From: Paraburkholderia kururiensis JCM 10599 = LMG 19447
Lineage (GTDB): Bacteria > Pseudomonadota > Gammaproteobacteria > Burkholderiales > Burkholderiaceae
Length of the DNA stretch: 64,000 bases
Direction of reading: 5' to 3'
NCBI RefSeq assembly: GCF_003986935.1
Contig: NZ_RJZE01000007.1
Coordinates: forward strand, 124,001-188,000
The translations under genes were made by a program, and so were the position numbers. Positions 51,955-60,757 of the stretch are shown here, piece after piece. Position 1 is the stretch's first letter, and every line of letters starts with the position of its first letter. The notes under the pieces are model-generated. The model did no database searches, was not told where the DNA came from, and saw only the letters and a program-made list of their open reading frames with translations.

Positions 51955-53136
51955 CTACGCGCAGGTAGTCGGCCCGGCAACCGGCACCCGTTGCGCGCGC
52001 CGCTCCAGCGTCGCCGAAACGAACGTGAGCGCAAGCGCCCCCACCGCCATCGAGACGCCCACCCACGGCAGCGAAGTGAGCGGCGCGCCGGCGCCGATGG
52101 CGGCGCCCCCCAGCCACGCGCCCGTCGCGTTGCCCAGGTTGAAGGCGCCCTGGTTGAGCGTGGAGGCGAGATTGGGCGCATGGCTCGCACGATCGACGAT
52201 CAGCATCTGCAGCGGCGGCACGATCGCGAACGCGAGCACGCCCCACACGAACACGGTCGCCATGGCGCCGACGGCCGAATGCATCGTCACCGCGAACACC
52301 GTTTCGATCGTCGCGATCAACACGAGCACGGTGAGCAGCGACGGCATGAGCCGCCAGTCCGCGAGCCGGCCGCCCAGCGTGCTGCCCACCGTGAGCCCGA
52401 GGCCGAAGAGCAGCAGCACGAGCGTGACGGCGTGCGGCGTGAAGCCTGTCACGTCTTCGAGAATCGGCGTGATGTAGGTGAACACGGAGAAGAGACTCGC
52501 CGACGCCAGCACGCTGATGCCGAGCACCATCAGCACCTGCGGATTCTTCAGCACTGTGAACTCGTGCACGAGGCTCGCCTTCTGCATTTCGATCTTCGCG
52601 GGCAGGCAGACGGCAAGCGCGATGGCCGCCGCCACGCCGATGCCCGTCACGGCCCAGAACGTGGCGCGCCAGCCGGCCAGCTGACCCAGCGCGGTGCCGA
52701 GCGGCACGCCCAGCACGTTGGCGAGCGTGAGCCCGGTGAACATGAGCGCGATGGCCTGCGCACGGCGATTCGGCGCGACGAGCCCCGCCGCGACCACGGA
52801 CCCGATGCCGAAGAACGCGCCATGGCAGAACGCCGTGACGATGCGTGCGGCCATCAGCACCGCGTACCCGGGCGCGATGGCGCACAGCAGATTGCCCACG
52901 ATGAAGATGCCGATGAGCCGCATGAGCGCCTGCTTGCGCGGCATGTTGGCCACGACGATGGCGACGATGGGCGCGCCGATCGTCACGCCGAGCGCATAGG
53001 CCGACACGAGCATGCCCGCGGCCGGAATGGAGACGGCGAGGTCGCGCGCCACGTCGGGCAGGAGCCCCATGATGACGAACTCGGAGGTGCCAATGCCGAA
53101 TGCGGCAACGGCAAGAGCAAGCAGGGGCAAGGGCAT
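51955..53136 (-). CDS. MFS transporter, AraJ/YdhP-like
   Basis: The 393-residue inner-membrane protein begins LALAVAAFGIGTSEFVIMGLLPDVARDL, the hallmark of the AraJ/YdhP (sugar efflux/arabinose polymer transporter) subgroup. Also present are VVANMPRKQALM in loop 2-3 and TLANVLGVPLGTALGQLAGWRATF. Such proteins export sugars, nucleosides or drugs. It is upstream of a second MFS gene with a 54-bp gap. The 266 bp ahead of it contain no gene; a short direct repeat GTTGAAGCG occurs near 53258 and 53278. Confidence 0.85.
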   Translation of the reverse strand: MPLPLLALAVAAFGIGTSEFVIMGLLPDVARDLAVSIPAAGMLVSAYALGVTIGAPIVAIVVANMPRKQALMRLIGIFIVGNLLCAIAPGYAVLMAARIVTAFCHGAFFGIGSVVAAGLVAPNRRAQAIALMFTGLTLANVLGVPLGTALGQLAGWRATFWAVTGIGVAAAIALAVCLPAKIEMQKASLVHEFTVLKNPQVLMVLGISVLASASLFSVFTYITPILEDVTGFTPHAVTLVLLLFGLGLTVGSTLGGRLADWRLMPSLLTVLVLIATIETVFAVTMHSAVGAMATVFVWGVLAFAIVPPLQMLIVDRASHAPNLASTLNQGAFNLGNATGAWLGGAAIGAGAPLTSLPWVGVSMAVGALALTFVSATLERRAQRVPVAGPTTCA

Positions 53137-53402
53137 GATGGCGCGGCCGTGGGCGTGGGGTGCGTGGGAGTTGCGGGGAGGCGGGCGCTCGCGCGTTCTC
53201 GGGACAAGGAAGCGGGCGACGGCCAGGTGAAAATCAGTAGGGGATTTTACCTAAGCCGAAAACACGTTGAAGCGCACGTTGAAGCGGCGGCTGAAGACTG
53301 TTGTTTTTCACCTAATCCATTCATCGGAAAGGGTTTTCACAGGCCTTCCGGCATTCGGGCTGCGGCTGTCCAGGGCCAGGGACCTCGACCGCCGCAGCCC
53401 GA

Positions 53403-54224
53403 TCACGGGCCTTTGTCATCGAACTCTTTGCCGTGCCGTCCCGCGCCTGCCGAGAAGCGTGCCGCGCCGGCCGCGCCTTCTTCGATCAGCGCCTGGTAGC
53501 CGCCGGCGCCTTCGCGGCGCAGTGCTTCGGCCATGTCGTCGAGCGGGCTGTTTTCCAGCGCCGAGCGGCGGTCCGCGCGCAAGGCGCCTTGCGGCAGGGC
53601 GGCGAGTTCCGCCGCGAGTTGCTGGGCCGCTGCGAGCGCCTCGCCTTTCGGCACGACGCGATTCGCCAGCCCGAACGCGAGCGCTTCATCGGCGTGGATG
53701 GCCCTGCCGGTCAGGATCAGATCGAGCGCGCGGGAGAGCCCGATGAGCCGCGGCAGTCGTACCGTCCCGCCATCGATCAGCGGAATGCCCACACGCCGGC
53801 AGAACACGCCGAGCACTGCGTCGGCCTCCACCACGCGCAAGTCGCACATGACCGCCAGTTCGAGCCCGCCCGCCACCGCGTAGCCGGTAATCGCGGCGAT
53901 GACGGGCTTCGAGCGCGTCATGCGCGTGGGCCCCATCGGGCCGGGGCCGCTGCCGTCGGCATGAATCTCGTTGCGGCGCGCGTCGTCGGCGAGCGCCGTG
54001 AGATCCGCGCCGGCGCAGAACGTGCCGCCTGCGCCGAATAGCACCGCCACGTGCCAGGCGGCATTTGCCTCGAAGCGGCGAAACGCGGCGGCGAGCGCCT
54101 CGGCGGTCGGACGGTCCACCGCGTTGCGGCGCGCGGGACGGTCCAGCACGATCGTGGCCACTGCATCGGTCGCTTCGATTCGCACGTATTCGCTGAAGGT
54201 TTCGCAGATCATGCCGTTCTCCAT
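53403..54224 (-). CDS. Enoyl-CoA hydratase/isomerase family protein
   Basis: The 273-residue crotonase-fold enzyme has the N-terminal IVLDRPARRNAVDRPTAEAL, the oxyanion-hole blocks GAGGTFCAGADLTAL and ITGYAVAGGLELAVMCDLRV, and a Glu-containing GVFCRRVGIPLIDGGTVRLPRLIG. It acts on an acyl-CoA thioester in the cytoplasm, most likely hydration of an enoyl-CoA. It stands alone on its strand; the substrate is unknown. ATGs at 54224 and 54212 are both possible starts. The C-terminus is about ten residues longer than usual and charged. Confidence 0.9.
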   Translation of the reverse strand: MENGMICETFSEYVRIEATDAVATIVLDRPARRNAVDRPTAEALAAAFRRFEANAAWHVAVLFGAGGTFCAGADLTALADDARRNEIHADGSGPGPMGPTRMTRSKPVIAAITGYAVAGGLELAVMCDLRVVEADAVLGVFCRRVGIPLIDGGTVRLPRLIGLSRALDLILTGRAIHADEALAFGLANRVVPKGEALAAAQQLAAELAALPQGALRADRRSALENSPLDDMAEALRREGAGGYQALIEEGAAGAARFSAGAGRHGKEFDDKGP

Positions 54225-54500
54225 GTATGGACTGCGGTATGCGTCTTGCTTCTACGGTGCATCTTTGCTTGCGTTGCGGCTCCCATGCACCTCGCATGGG
54301 CTTCGCGAAGGCGCGTGCGAGCTTGCGCAGGCATGCCTTGCGTGTCACACGCGTTTCACCGGCCGCTCGTAGCTTAGGCGCTTTTTTGAGGCCGCGAAGC
54401 TGCGGCGGCCGTGGCCGCGTGTGCGGCGAGAATTGAAATCACCCCTGGGGCGATCGTCGTTGGAATAGTTCTGATCTCTGGTTCTGGTCTTGTCATGCTC

Positions 54501-55016
54501 ATGTCCGATTCGAGTGCTGTGCCGCGCGGCTTCACCGAGCCGCTCTGGACCATTCCTCTGGCCAATCACCGGCACTACGACTACGTGCGTCTGAAGCGCG
54601 TGTTCACGTCGGACGGTTCGCGCCACGAGGTGGTGATCGTCGACGTGCGCAAGCTGCTGCAGTGCGCGGACCGTGACGACACCGACTATGTGCTCAAGCC
54701 CGTGCACGAGTGGCACGTGGGTAAGGAGCGGGGCATCCGCGAGTTCCTCGATCCGGACAACGAGCGCATTCCGGAGATGCCCTACGTGACCGTCACGCGG
54801 CGCCGCTCGCCGGGCTTTCTCGGCTGGATCGGCGTAGAGCACGTGGGCGTGGTGGCGTTTCGCAACGGCCAGCACCGTGCGCGCTATCTCGCCGATGCCG
54901 GCGCCGAGTGGCTGCCCGTCGAGGTGCACGAGCGCGAGGCCAGGCTGCTGCGCGAGTATTGCGGCTTGCCCGAGCCCGCACCGGAACTCGTGCTGTACGG
55001 TCAGGCCGGCAGCTGA
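54501..55016 (+). CDS. Protein resembling plasmid fertility-inhibition factors
   Basis: The 171-residue soluble protein contains the blocks [41 protein letters not shown] and [26 protein letters not shown]. The sequence resembles proteins annotated in Burkholderiaceae as plasmid fertility inhibition factor family. The NGQHRARY segment also recalls the substrate loop of ParB-like proteins. Plasmid-borne versions (FiwA type) inhibit conjugation of co-resident plasmids; a chromosomal one could restrict plasmid transfer, but this is inference. It is divergent from the enoyl-CoA hydratase gene and its last 16 bases overlap the 3' end of the convergent D-lactate dehydrogenase gene. Confidence 0.55.
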   Translation: MSDSSAVPRGFTEPLWTIPLANHRHYDYVRLKRVFTSDGSRHEVVIVDVRKLLQCADRDDTDYVLKPVHEWHVGKERGIREFLDPDNERIPEMPYVTVTRRRSPGFLGWIGVEHVGVVAFRNGQHRARYLADAGAEWLPVEVHEREARLLREYCGLPEPAPELVLYGQAGS

Positions 55017-56008
55017 ACGAGGTTGCGCGGCTCGCCGTCGCGCCACGCCGCGAGGTTGGCGAGCGTGGTGCGGGCGATTTCGTCCATGGCCTCGCGCGTG
55101 AAGAACGCCTGGTGCGCCGTGACGATCACGTTCGGAAACATCAGAAGGCGCGCGAGCACGTCGTCTTGCAGCGGGCGGTTCGAATGGTCTTCGAAGAAGA
55201 GGCCGCCTTCTTCCTCATAGACGTCGAGCCCCAGGTGGCCCAACTGGCCGCTCTTCAACGCGCCGATCAGCGCGTTGCTTTCCACCAGTCCGCCGCGGCT
55301 CGTGTTGATGAGCATGGCGCCGCGCTTCATCTTCGCGATGGCGGCTTCGTCGATCAGATGATGCGTGGAGGGCAGCAGCGGACAGTGCAGGCTCACCACG
55401 TCCGCTTCGGCCAGCAGCGTGTCGAGCGGCACGTATTGCGCGCCGAGCGCGAGCAGGTCGGCGGCGGGCGTGCCGGGGTCATAGGCGAGCACGCGCATGC
55501 CGAAGCCCGCCATGATGCGGCCGAACACGCGACCGATCATGCCCGTGCCGATCACGCCCACCGTCTTGCCGTGCAGGTCGAAGCCGAGTAGCCCGTGCAG
55601 CGAGAAGTCGCCTTCGCGCGTGCGCGCCACGGCGCGCGGCAGCCGGCGGTTCAGCGCAAGAATCAGCCCCACCGCGTGTTCGGCCACGGCATAGGGCGAG
55701 TACGCGGGCACGCGCGCCACGGGCAGTTGCAGACGCGCGGCCGCCGCCAGATCCACATGATTGAAGCCCGCCGAGCGCAGCGCGATGAAGCGCGCGCCGC
55801 CTTCGTGCAGCCGTTCGAGCACGGCGGCGTCGAGTGTGTCGTTGACGAATGGGCACACCGCGTCGAAGCCGCGCGCGAGCACGGCAGTGTCCGCGTCGAG
55901 GTGCGACTCCTGGAAGTGAAGATCGAAGCCGAAGGCGGCGTTGGCCGCGTTCGCCACGTTGAAGGTATCGATGTCGTACTGGCGGCTGCTGAAGAGGATC
56001 ATGCGCAT
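55001..56008 (-). CDS. ldhA: D-lactate dehydrogenase (2-hydroxyacid dehydrogenase family)
   Basis: The 335-residue NAD-dependent enzyme interconverts pyruvate and D-lactate. It shows the NAD motif [17 protein letters not shown], the active-site Arg in [28 protein letters not shown], Glu in [18 protein letters not shown] and His in [14 protein letters not shown]. The last two blocks are typical of LdhA-type fermentative D-lactate dehydrogenases. The ATG at 56008 is chosen by family length. It converges on and overlaps the fertility-inhibition-like gene by 16 bases and is divergent from the class V aminotransferase gene. Confidence 0.9.
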   Translation of the reverse strand: MRMILFSSRQYDIDTFNVANAANAAFGFDLHFQESHLDADTAVLARGFDAVCPFVNDTLDAAVLERLHEGGARFIALRSAGFNHVDLAAAARLQLPVARVPAYSPYAVAEHAVGLILALNRRLPRAVARTREGDFSLHGLLGFDLHGKTVGVIGTGMIGRVFGRIMAGFGMRVLAYDPGTPAADLLALGAQYVPLDTLLAEADVVSLHCPLLPSTHHLIDEAAIAKMKRGAMLINTSRGGLVESNALIGALKSGQLGHLGLDVYEEEGGLFFEDHSNRPLQDDVLARLLMFPNVIVTAHQAFFTREAMDEIARTTLANLAAWRDGEPRNLVQLPA

Positions 56009-56334
56009 CGTGATGCTCCGGCTGGGTGAGATCGTCGCGCCGTGCCGGCGGGCAGGGCAGGCGCGATGGCGGGTCGGTGTCGGCGGTATGAAGCTGTCCG
56101 AGGCAGGCGCACCCGCGCCTCGGACAGCGATGGCGAGCGTGCCAGCGTTGTCGCGCGAATGCAAACGCGGACGCCGCGACGCCGGGCAGGGCGCGCATGC
56201 GGTTCTTGCGCGAACGGGCGGCGCACGGCCGAAAAGCTTGCGCTATCCCGGCAATGGGAGAATCATCTTTTGCTCCGGTTGTTTTCGGTCGTCTGCTTCA
56301 ACCCGCAGCGCTTCATCTCCCCATCGCCAACATC
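56009..56334. other. Divergent intergenic region ldhA / class V aminotransferase
   Basis: This 326-bp region holds the promoters of two divergent genes. The only AT-richer parts are near 56250-56300. No operator, RNA or small gene could be recognised. Confidence 0.35.
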
Positions 56335-57564
56335 ATGTCTACTCCGTCATCGTCTTCCGTACCGTGTCCCGACGTCGAATCGCTCGACGCCATCCTTCCC
56401 GAAGAGCCGCTTCTGATGATGGGCGCCGGTCCCGTGCCGATTCCGGCGGCCGTCGCCAAGGCCAACGCCATCGTCATCAACCATCTGGGCGGCACGATGG
56501 CGAAGGTGGTGGACCAGGTGAAGACGATGGCGCGCTACGTTTTCCAGACGCGCTCCAAGTGGGTGCTGGGCGTGGCGGGCCCCGGCTCCGCCGCGATGGA
56601 AATGGCCATCTGCAACCTCGCCTGGAGCGGCACGCGCATGCTGGCCATCCAGAACGGCTTCTTCAGCGCGCGGATGGCCGAAATGGGCCGCCGCGTCGGC
56701 GCGCAGGTTGCGACGCTCGATGTGCCCGATCGCGAGATCGTGTCGCTCGAACAGGTGGAAGCGGCGCTGCGCCGCGAACGGCCCGAGATCGTCACGATCG
56801 TGCAGGGCGAGACTTCGAACACGGTGTGGAACCGGCATCTCAAAGACGTCGCCGCGCTCGCGAAGGCGCAGGGCGCGCTGGTGATCGTCGACGCCGTCTG
56901 CACGCTGAGCACGATGCCGCTCGAGATGGACGCGTGGGGCATCGACGCCGTCATCACGGGCGGCCAGAAGGGCCTGTCGTCGATCCCGGGCGTCTCGTTG
57001 ATCGCATTCTCCGAGGCCGCCTGGCAGCGCATGAAGGGCCGCGACACGCCGAACACGCACTGGTGCCTCGACGCATCGCTCGCGGAAAACTTCTGGCACA
57101 ACGCGGGCTATCACTACACGGCGCCGGTCTCGGGTGTGCTCGCGTTGCACGAGGCGTTGCGGCTGGTCTGTGCGGAGACGCTGGAGAAGCGCTTCGCGCG
57201 TCACCACAAATGTTCCGTGGCGCTGCAGGAAGGCGTGACCGCGTTGGGGCTCAACCTGTACACGCCCGCGGCGTGCCGGCTGAGTTCGGTGGTGGGTATC
57301 GAGGTGCCGCAGGGCCTGAGCCCCGGCGACATCTGCGCGTACATCTCACGCCAGCATCAGGTGGAGATTTCGGGTTCGTTCGGCCTGCCCATCGTGCGGA
57401 TCGGCCAGATGGGCGAGCAGTGCCGCGAGCACAACCTGTTCAGGACGCTGCACGCGCTGGGCCGCACGATGATGGAACTGGGCGCGCCCGTGGATCTGCC
57501 CGCGGGCGTCGCGGCGCTGGAGAAGTCGCTGTCGGGAAGCGCGCGGACAGCGGCGCGCCAATAA
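56335..57564 (+). CDS. Class V aminotransferase (alanine-/ureidoglycine-glyoxylate type)
   Basis: The 409-residue PLP enzyme has the N-terminal PLLMMGAGPVPIPAAVAKAN, AGPGSAAMEMAICNL, VQGETSNTVWN, VDAVCTLSTMPLEMD and the PLP lysine Lys212 in GGQKGLSSIPG. It resembles alanine-glyoxylate and serine-pyruvate aminotransferases; bacterial relatives (PucG) act as (S)-ureidoglycine-glyoxylate aminotransferase in purine breakdown. The nearby xanthine dehydrogenase genes favour a purine or glyoxylate role. The ATG at 56335 is chosen by family length; the in-frame upstream extension is not supported. Confidence 0.85.
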   Translation: MSTPSSSSVPCPDVESLDAILPEEPLLMMGAGPVPIPAAVAKANAIVINHLGGTMAKVVDQVKTMARYVFQTRSKWVLGVAGPGSAAMEMAICNLAWSGTRMLAIQNGFFSARMAEMGRRVGAQVATLDVPDREIVSLEQVEAALRRERPEIVTIVQGETSNTVWNRHLKDVAALAKAQGALVIVDAVCTLSTMPLEMDAWGIDAVITGGQKGLSSIPGVSLIAFSEAAWQRMKGRDTPNTHWCLDASLAENFWHNAGYHYTAPVSGVLALHEALRLVCAETLEKRFARHHKCSVALQEGVTALGLNLYTPAACRLSSVVGIEVPQGLSPGDICAYISRQHQVEISGSFGLPIVRIGQMGEQCREHNLFRTLHALGRTMMELGAPVDLPAGVAALEKSLSGSARTAARQ

Positions 57565-57588
57565 ACGGGCGTGCTTCAGGTGGCAACG

Positions 57589-58800
57589 TCAGGTGGCAGC
57601 CGGCGCGTTCGGCACCTTGGCGTTGCGCGAGTTGAGCATCGCCGCCAGTGCCACGCCGCCGGCGGCTGCGAGCGCCGCGAACAGATACACCGTCGCATAG
57701 CCGAACTCGCCCGCCACGTAGCCCGCGAGCGGTCCTGTCACGCCAAGCGAGAGATCGAGAAACACCGAGTACGCCGAGAGCGCGGCGCCGCGGCTCGCGG
57801 GCGGCACGAGCGCCACGGCTTCCACGCCGAGCGCCGGGAAAATCAGCGCGAAGCCGAAGCCGGTGAGCGCCGCGCCCACGAGCGCGACGTGCGGCACGGG
57901 CGCGAGCCACAGCAGCACAAGCCCTAAGCATTCGCACGAGAACGAGACGATGGCGACGCGAAAGCCGCCATAGGTCTTGATGGTGTTGGCGAACAGCAGC
58001 CGTGCGCCGATGAAGAGCGTGCCGAACACCGTGAGCGAGAGCGCCGCGTTCGGCCAGTGCTTCGCGGCGTAGAAGAGCGTGATGAAGGTCGCGATGGAGC
58101 CGAAGCCCGCCGACCCCAACGCGAGCCCCAGACCGTGCGGCAGCACGCGCGTGAAGACGCTGCGGTACGACATGCGCTCGCCGTGCACGATCGGCACGGT
58201 TGCCATCGGCCGGGCCAGCGCGTAGCCCAGCGCCGCCAGCGCGATCACGACGAGGCCGAGCGACCAGAACCCCACGGTGTGCGCAATGGCCACGCCGAGC
58301 GGCGCACCGAGCGCCAGCGCGCCGTAGGTGGCAATGCCGTTCCACGAAATCACGCGCGCGTTGTTGGTCGTGCCCACGCGCCCGATGCCCCACAGAATCG
58401 CGCCCGTGCCCACCAGGCTTTCGCCGAAGCCGAGCACGAGGCGGCTCAGCACGAGTAGCGTGAGGCTCACCGCGGGCCAGTGTCCCGCGAGCACGGCGAG
58501 CAACAGCAGCGCGCCGCTCGTGCCGCAGCCGATCAGCCCGATCGACACCGTCTTCTTCGGCCCCAGCGTGTCCGCCGAGCGCCCCGCGAGCGGCCGGGAA
58601 GCGAGCGTCGCGAAATACTGGACGCTGATGGCGGCGCCCGCGAGGATCGTGCTGAACCCGAGGTCGTCGTGCACGTAGCCGGGCAGCACCGCGAGCGGAA
58701 TGCCGATGGTCAGGTAGCAGAGGAAGGTGAAAGAGACGACCGGAATGATCCGCAGGGTCGTGGCAAACTCGCTGCGAGGACGCGCTGAATCGGTGGACAT
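57589..58800 (-). CDS. MFS transporter, YhhS/YfcJ-like
   Basis: The 403-residue inner-membrane protein has about 12 helices and the motif [20 protein letters not shown] between helices 2 and 3, characteristic of the YhhS/YfcJ (UPF0226) subgroup. It also has [23 protein letters not shown]. These are export-type MFS proteins, some linked to glyphosate or arabinose efflux. It is convergent with the aminotransferase gene (24-bp gap) and divergent from xdhA, so it could share control with purine genes; the substrate is unknown. The ATG at 58800 starts a normal-length N-terminus. Confidence 0.85.
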   Translation of the reverse strand: MSTDSARPRSEFATTLRIIPVVSFTFLCYLTIGIPLAVLPGYVHDDLGFSTILAGAAISVQYFATLASRPLAGRSADTLGPKKTVSIGLIGCGTSGALLLLAVLAGHWPAVSLTLLVLSRLVLGFGESLVGTGAILWGIGRVGTTNNARVISWNGIATYGALALGAPLGVAIAHTVGFWSLGLVVIALAALGYALARPMATVPIVHGERMSYRSVFTRVLPHGLGLALGSAGFGSIATFITLFYAAKHWPNAALSLTVFGTLFIGARLLFANTIKTYGGFRVAIVSFSCECLGLVLLWLAPVPHVALVGAALTGFGFALIFPALGVEAVALVPPASRGAALSAYSVFLDLSLGVTGPLAGYVAGEFGYATVYLFAALAAAGGVALAAMLNSRNAKVPNAPAAT

Positions 58801-59119
58801 GGGGAAAACGAGGGGTTGAAAACGGCGCAAAGGCGTGATTGTCACATGGAACCGGTTCTCTTGCAGGCGTGCCCTTTTTATTTTTCCCCCTGATCCCGGA
58901 ACCTTTGCCGCGCCTGCGCCCGCCCATGAATCGCCTATCGGCGCACTTATCGGTGCCGCGATATGCCGCCCATGCTCCTGCCGCTATGGGTTGCCAATAT
59001 TGACGGTGATAGCGTTCGAACCGTCCCCCGCAAGCAGCGGCGCCTGCCTGCCCAGTCTGCCCGACCGGGTCTGCCCGACCGGGTCTGCCCGACCAGGTCC
59101 ATTCGACGAGCCACGAAAT
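58801..59119. other. Divergent control region between the MFS gene and xdhA
   Basis: This 319-bp region contains a T-rich patch near 58875-58890, a more AT-rich part near 58990-59015 and, 22 bp before xdhA, three 14-bp direct repeats (separate entry). No ribosome-binding site of good match precedes xdhA; GACGAGCCACGAA lies ahead of the ATG. Confidence 0.4.
59056..59097 (+). repeat. Three tandem 14-bp repeats before xdhA
   Basis: TCTGCCCGACCGGG occurs at 59056-59069 and 59070-59083, and once with a single change (TCTGCCCGACCAGG) at 59084-59097. The array ends 22 bases before the xdhA ATG. It may be a slippage product or a set of protein-binding sites in the leader. Confidence 0.9.
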
Positions 59120-60661
59120 ATGAGTCAGCCGATCCGCTTCTATCACCGCAACGCCATTCGCGAAGTCAGCGACGCGCCGGTCACCCGCACCGTTCTCCAG
59201 TACCTGCGCGAAGACGCGCGCTGCACCGGCACCAAGGAAGGCTGCGCCGAGGGCGACTGCGGCGCCTGCACGGTCGTGATCGGCGAGCCGGACGGCGCGG
59301 GCGGCGTGGCGTTCAAGGCGGTCAACGCCTGCATCCAGTTCCTGCCTACGCTCGACGGCAAGGCGCTCTTCACCGTGGAAGACCTGCGCCAGCCCGACGG
59401 CTCGCTGCACCCCGTGCAGCAGGCCATGGTGGATTGCCACGGCTCGCAATGCGGTTTCTGCACGCCGGGCTTCGTCATGTCGATGTGGGCGCTTTACGAG
59501 AAGCACGGCCACGAGCAGGCCGCGTGTGCCGCGCGAACCGCAGAGGCCACCGTGCCCACGCGCGACGAAATCGCCAACGCGCTCACGGGCAATCTCTGCC
59601 GCTGCACGGGGTATCGCCCCATCATCGAGGCGGCCGAACGCATGTTCGAAGCCGACCCGCCGAAGGCGCCCGTCGATGCAGCCGCGCTTGCGCGCACGCT
59701 TGCTTTCATCGCGCGCACGCAAACCTTCGAGTACGAACACGCGGGCCAGCGGTTCGACGCGCCGCGCACCGTCGACGCCCTCGCACAGATCAAGGCCGCA
59801 CGGCCCGAGGCGCGGATTCTCGCCGGCAGCACGGACGTCGGCCTGTGGGTCACCAAGCAGATGCGCGAGCTGGGCGACGTGGTCTACGTGGGGCAGGTGG
59901 GCGAGATGCAGCGCATGGCGGTGTCCGAGGAATGGATCGAGATCGGCGCGGGCGCGACCCTTGAGCGCGCCTATGCCGAACTCGCAAAGCATTACCCCGA
60001 GCTCACGGAGATGTGGCTGCGTTTCGCGTCGCTGCCCATCCGCAACGCGGGCACGCTGGGCGGCAACGTGGCGAACGGCTCGCCCATCGGCGATTCGATG
60101 CCGGGACTCATCGCCCTCGGCGCGCGCGTGGTGTTGCGCGGCGGCAGCGTGACGCGCGAGCTGCCGCTCGAAGACCTGTACCTCGCGTATCAAAAGAAGG
60201 ACATGGCCGCGCACGAATTCGTGGCCGCGCTCAAGGTGCCCACGCGTACGGGCGCGCGGCGCGATCTGCGGTTTCGCACCTACAAGCTCTCGAAGCGCTT
60301 CGACTCCGACATCTCCGCGGTGTGCGCCGCGTTCGCCTTCATCGCGGACGGCGACACGATTCGCGAGCCGCGCGTCGCGTTCGGCGGCATGGCGGCTACG
60401 CCGAAGCGCGCCGCGCGGGCGGAAGGGGTGCTCGCGGATGCCCAGTGGCACGAAGCCACCGCGCAGGCCGCGATGCTCGCGCTCGCCGAAGACTACGCGC
60501 CGCTCACCGACATGCGCGCGACGAGCGACTACCGGCTCGAAGCCGCGAAGAACACGCTGTACCGCTTCTGGCTCGAAACGCGGCCGCACGATCCGCTGCC
60601 GAAGTGCGCGCTGGACGTGCGCGCGGTCGTGGCGGAAGGCGCGGCCGAAGGGGTGGCCTGA
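59120..60661 (+). CDS. xdhA: Xanthine dehydrogenase small subunit (Fe-S/FAD)
   Basis: The 513-residue subunit carries two [2Fe-2S] clusters and FAD for oxidation of hypoxanthine and xanthine to urate. Cluster motifs are GCAEGDCGACTV, then QCGFCTPGFVMSMWA and LTGNLCRCTGYRPI. The FAD domain starts near 190 (ILAGSTDVGLWV, NAGTLGGNVANGSPIGDSMPGL), and the C-terminal CO dehydrogenase flavoprotein domain is complete. It is followed by xdhB (96-bp gap) and xdhC. The ATG at 59120 gives the standard N-terminus; in-frame sequence upstream contains the 14-bp repeats and is leader. Confidence 0.95.
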   Translation: MSQPIRFYHRNAIREVSDAPVTRTVLQYLREDARCTGTKEGCAEGDCGACTVVIGEPDGAGGVAFKAVNACIQFLPTLDGKALFTVEDLRQPDGSLHPVQQAMVDCHGSQCGFCTPGFVMSMWALYEKHGHEQAACAARTAEATVPTRDEIANALTGNLCRCTGYRPIIEAAERMFEADPPKAPVDAAALARTLAFIARTQTFEYEHAGQRFDAPRTVDALAQIKAARPEARILAGSTDVGLWVTKQMRELGDVVYVGQVGEMQRMAVSEEWIEIGAGATLERAYAELAKHYPELTEMWLRFASLPIRNAGTLGGNVANGSPIGDSMPGLIALGARVVLRGGSVTRELPLEDLYLAYQKKDMAAHEFVAALKVPTRTGARRDLRFRTYKLSKRFDSDISAVCAAFAFIADGDTIREPRVAFGGMAATPKRAARAEGVLADAQWHEATAQAAMLALAEDYAPLTDMRATSDYRLEAAKNTLYRFWLETRPHDPLPKCALDVRAVVAEGAAEGVA

Positions 60662-60757
60662 AGCGTAGTGGGAAAACCACCGTTCAACCCGTCGCGTGCC
60701 CAACCCCACCCGCACCCAACAAACCGACAGCTATCCCGGGATACGGAGATTCACCAA

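Noticed and set aside
50434-53499. 1021-codon plus-strand frame opposite the two MFS genes
   Set aside because: Low-complexity Arg/His/Glu/Gln translation, antisense of two clear transporter genes.
57440-60715. 1091-codon minus-strand frame across the MFS and xdhA genes
   Set aside because: Antisense or out-of-frame reading of recognised genes; no motif and unusual Arg/His content.
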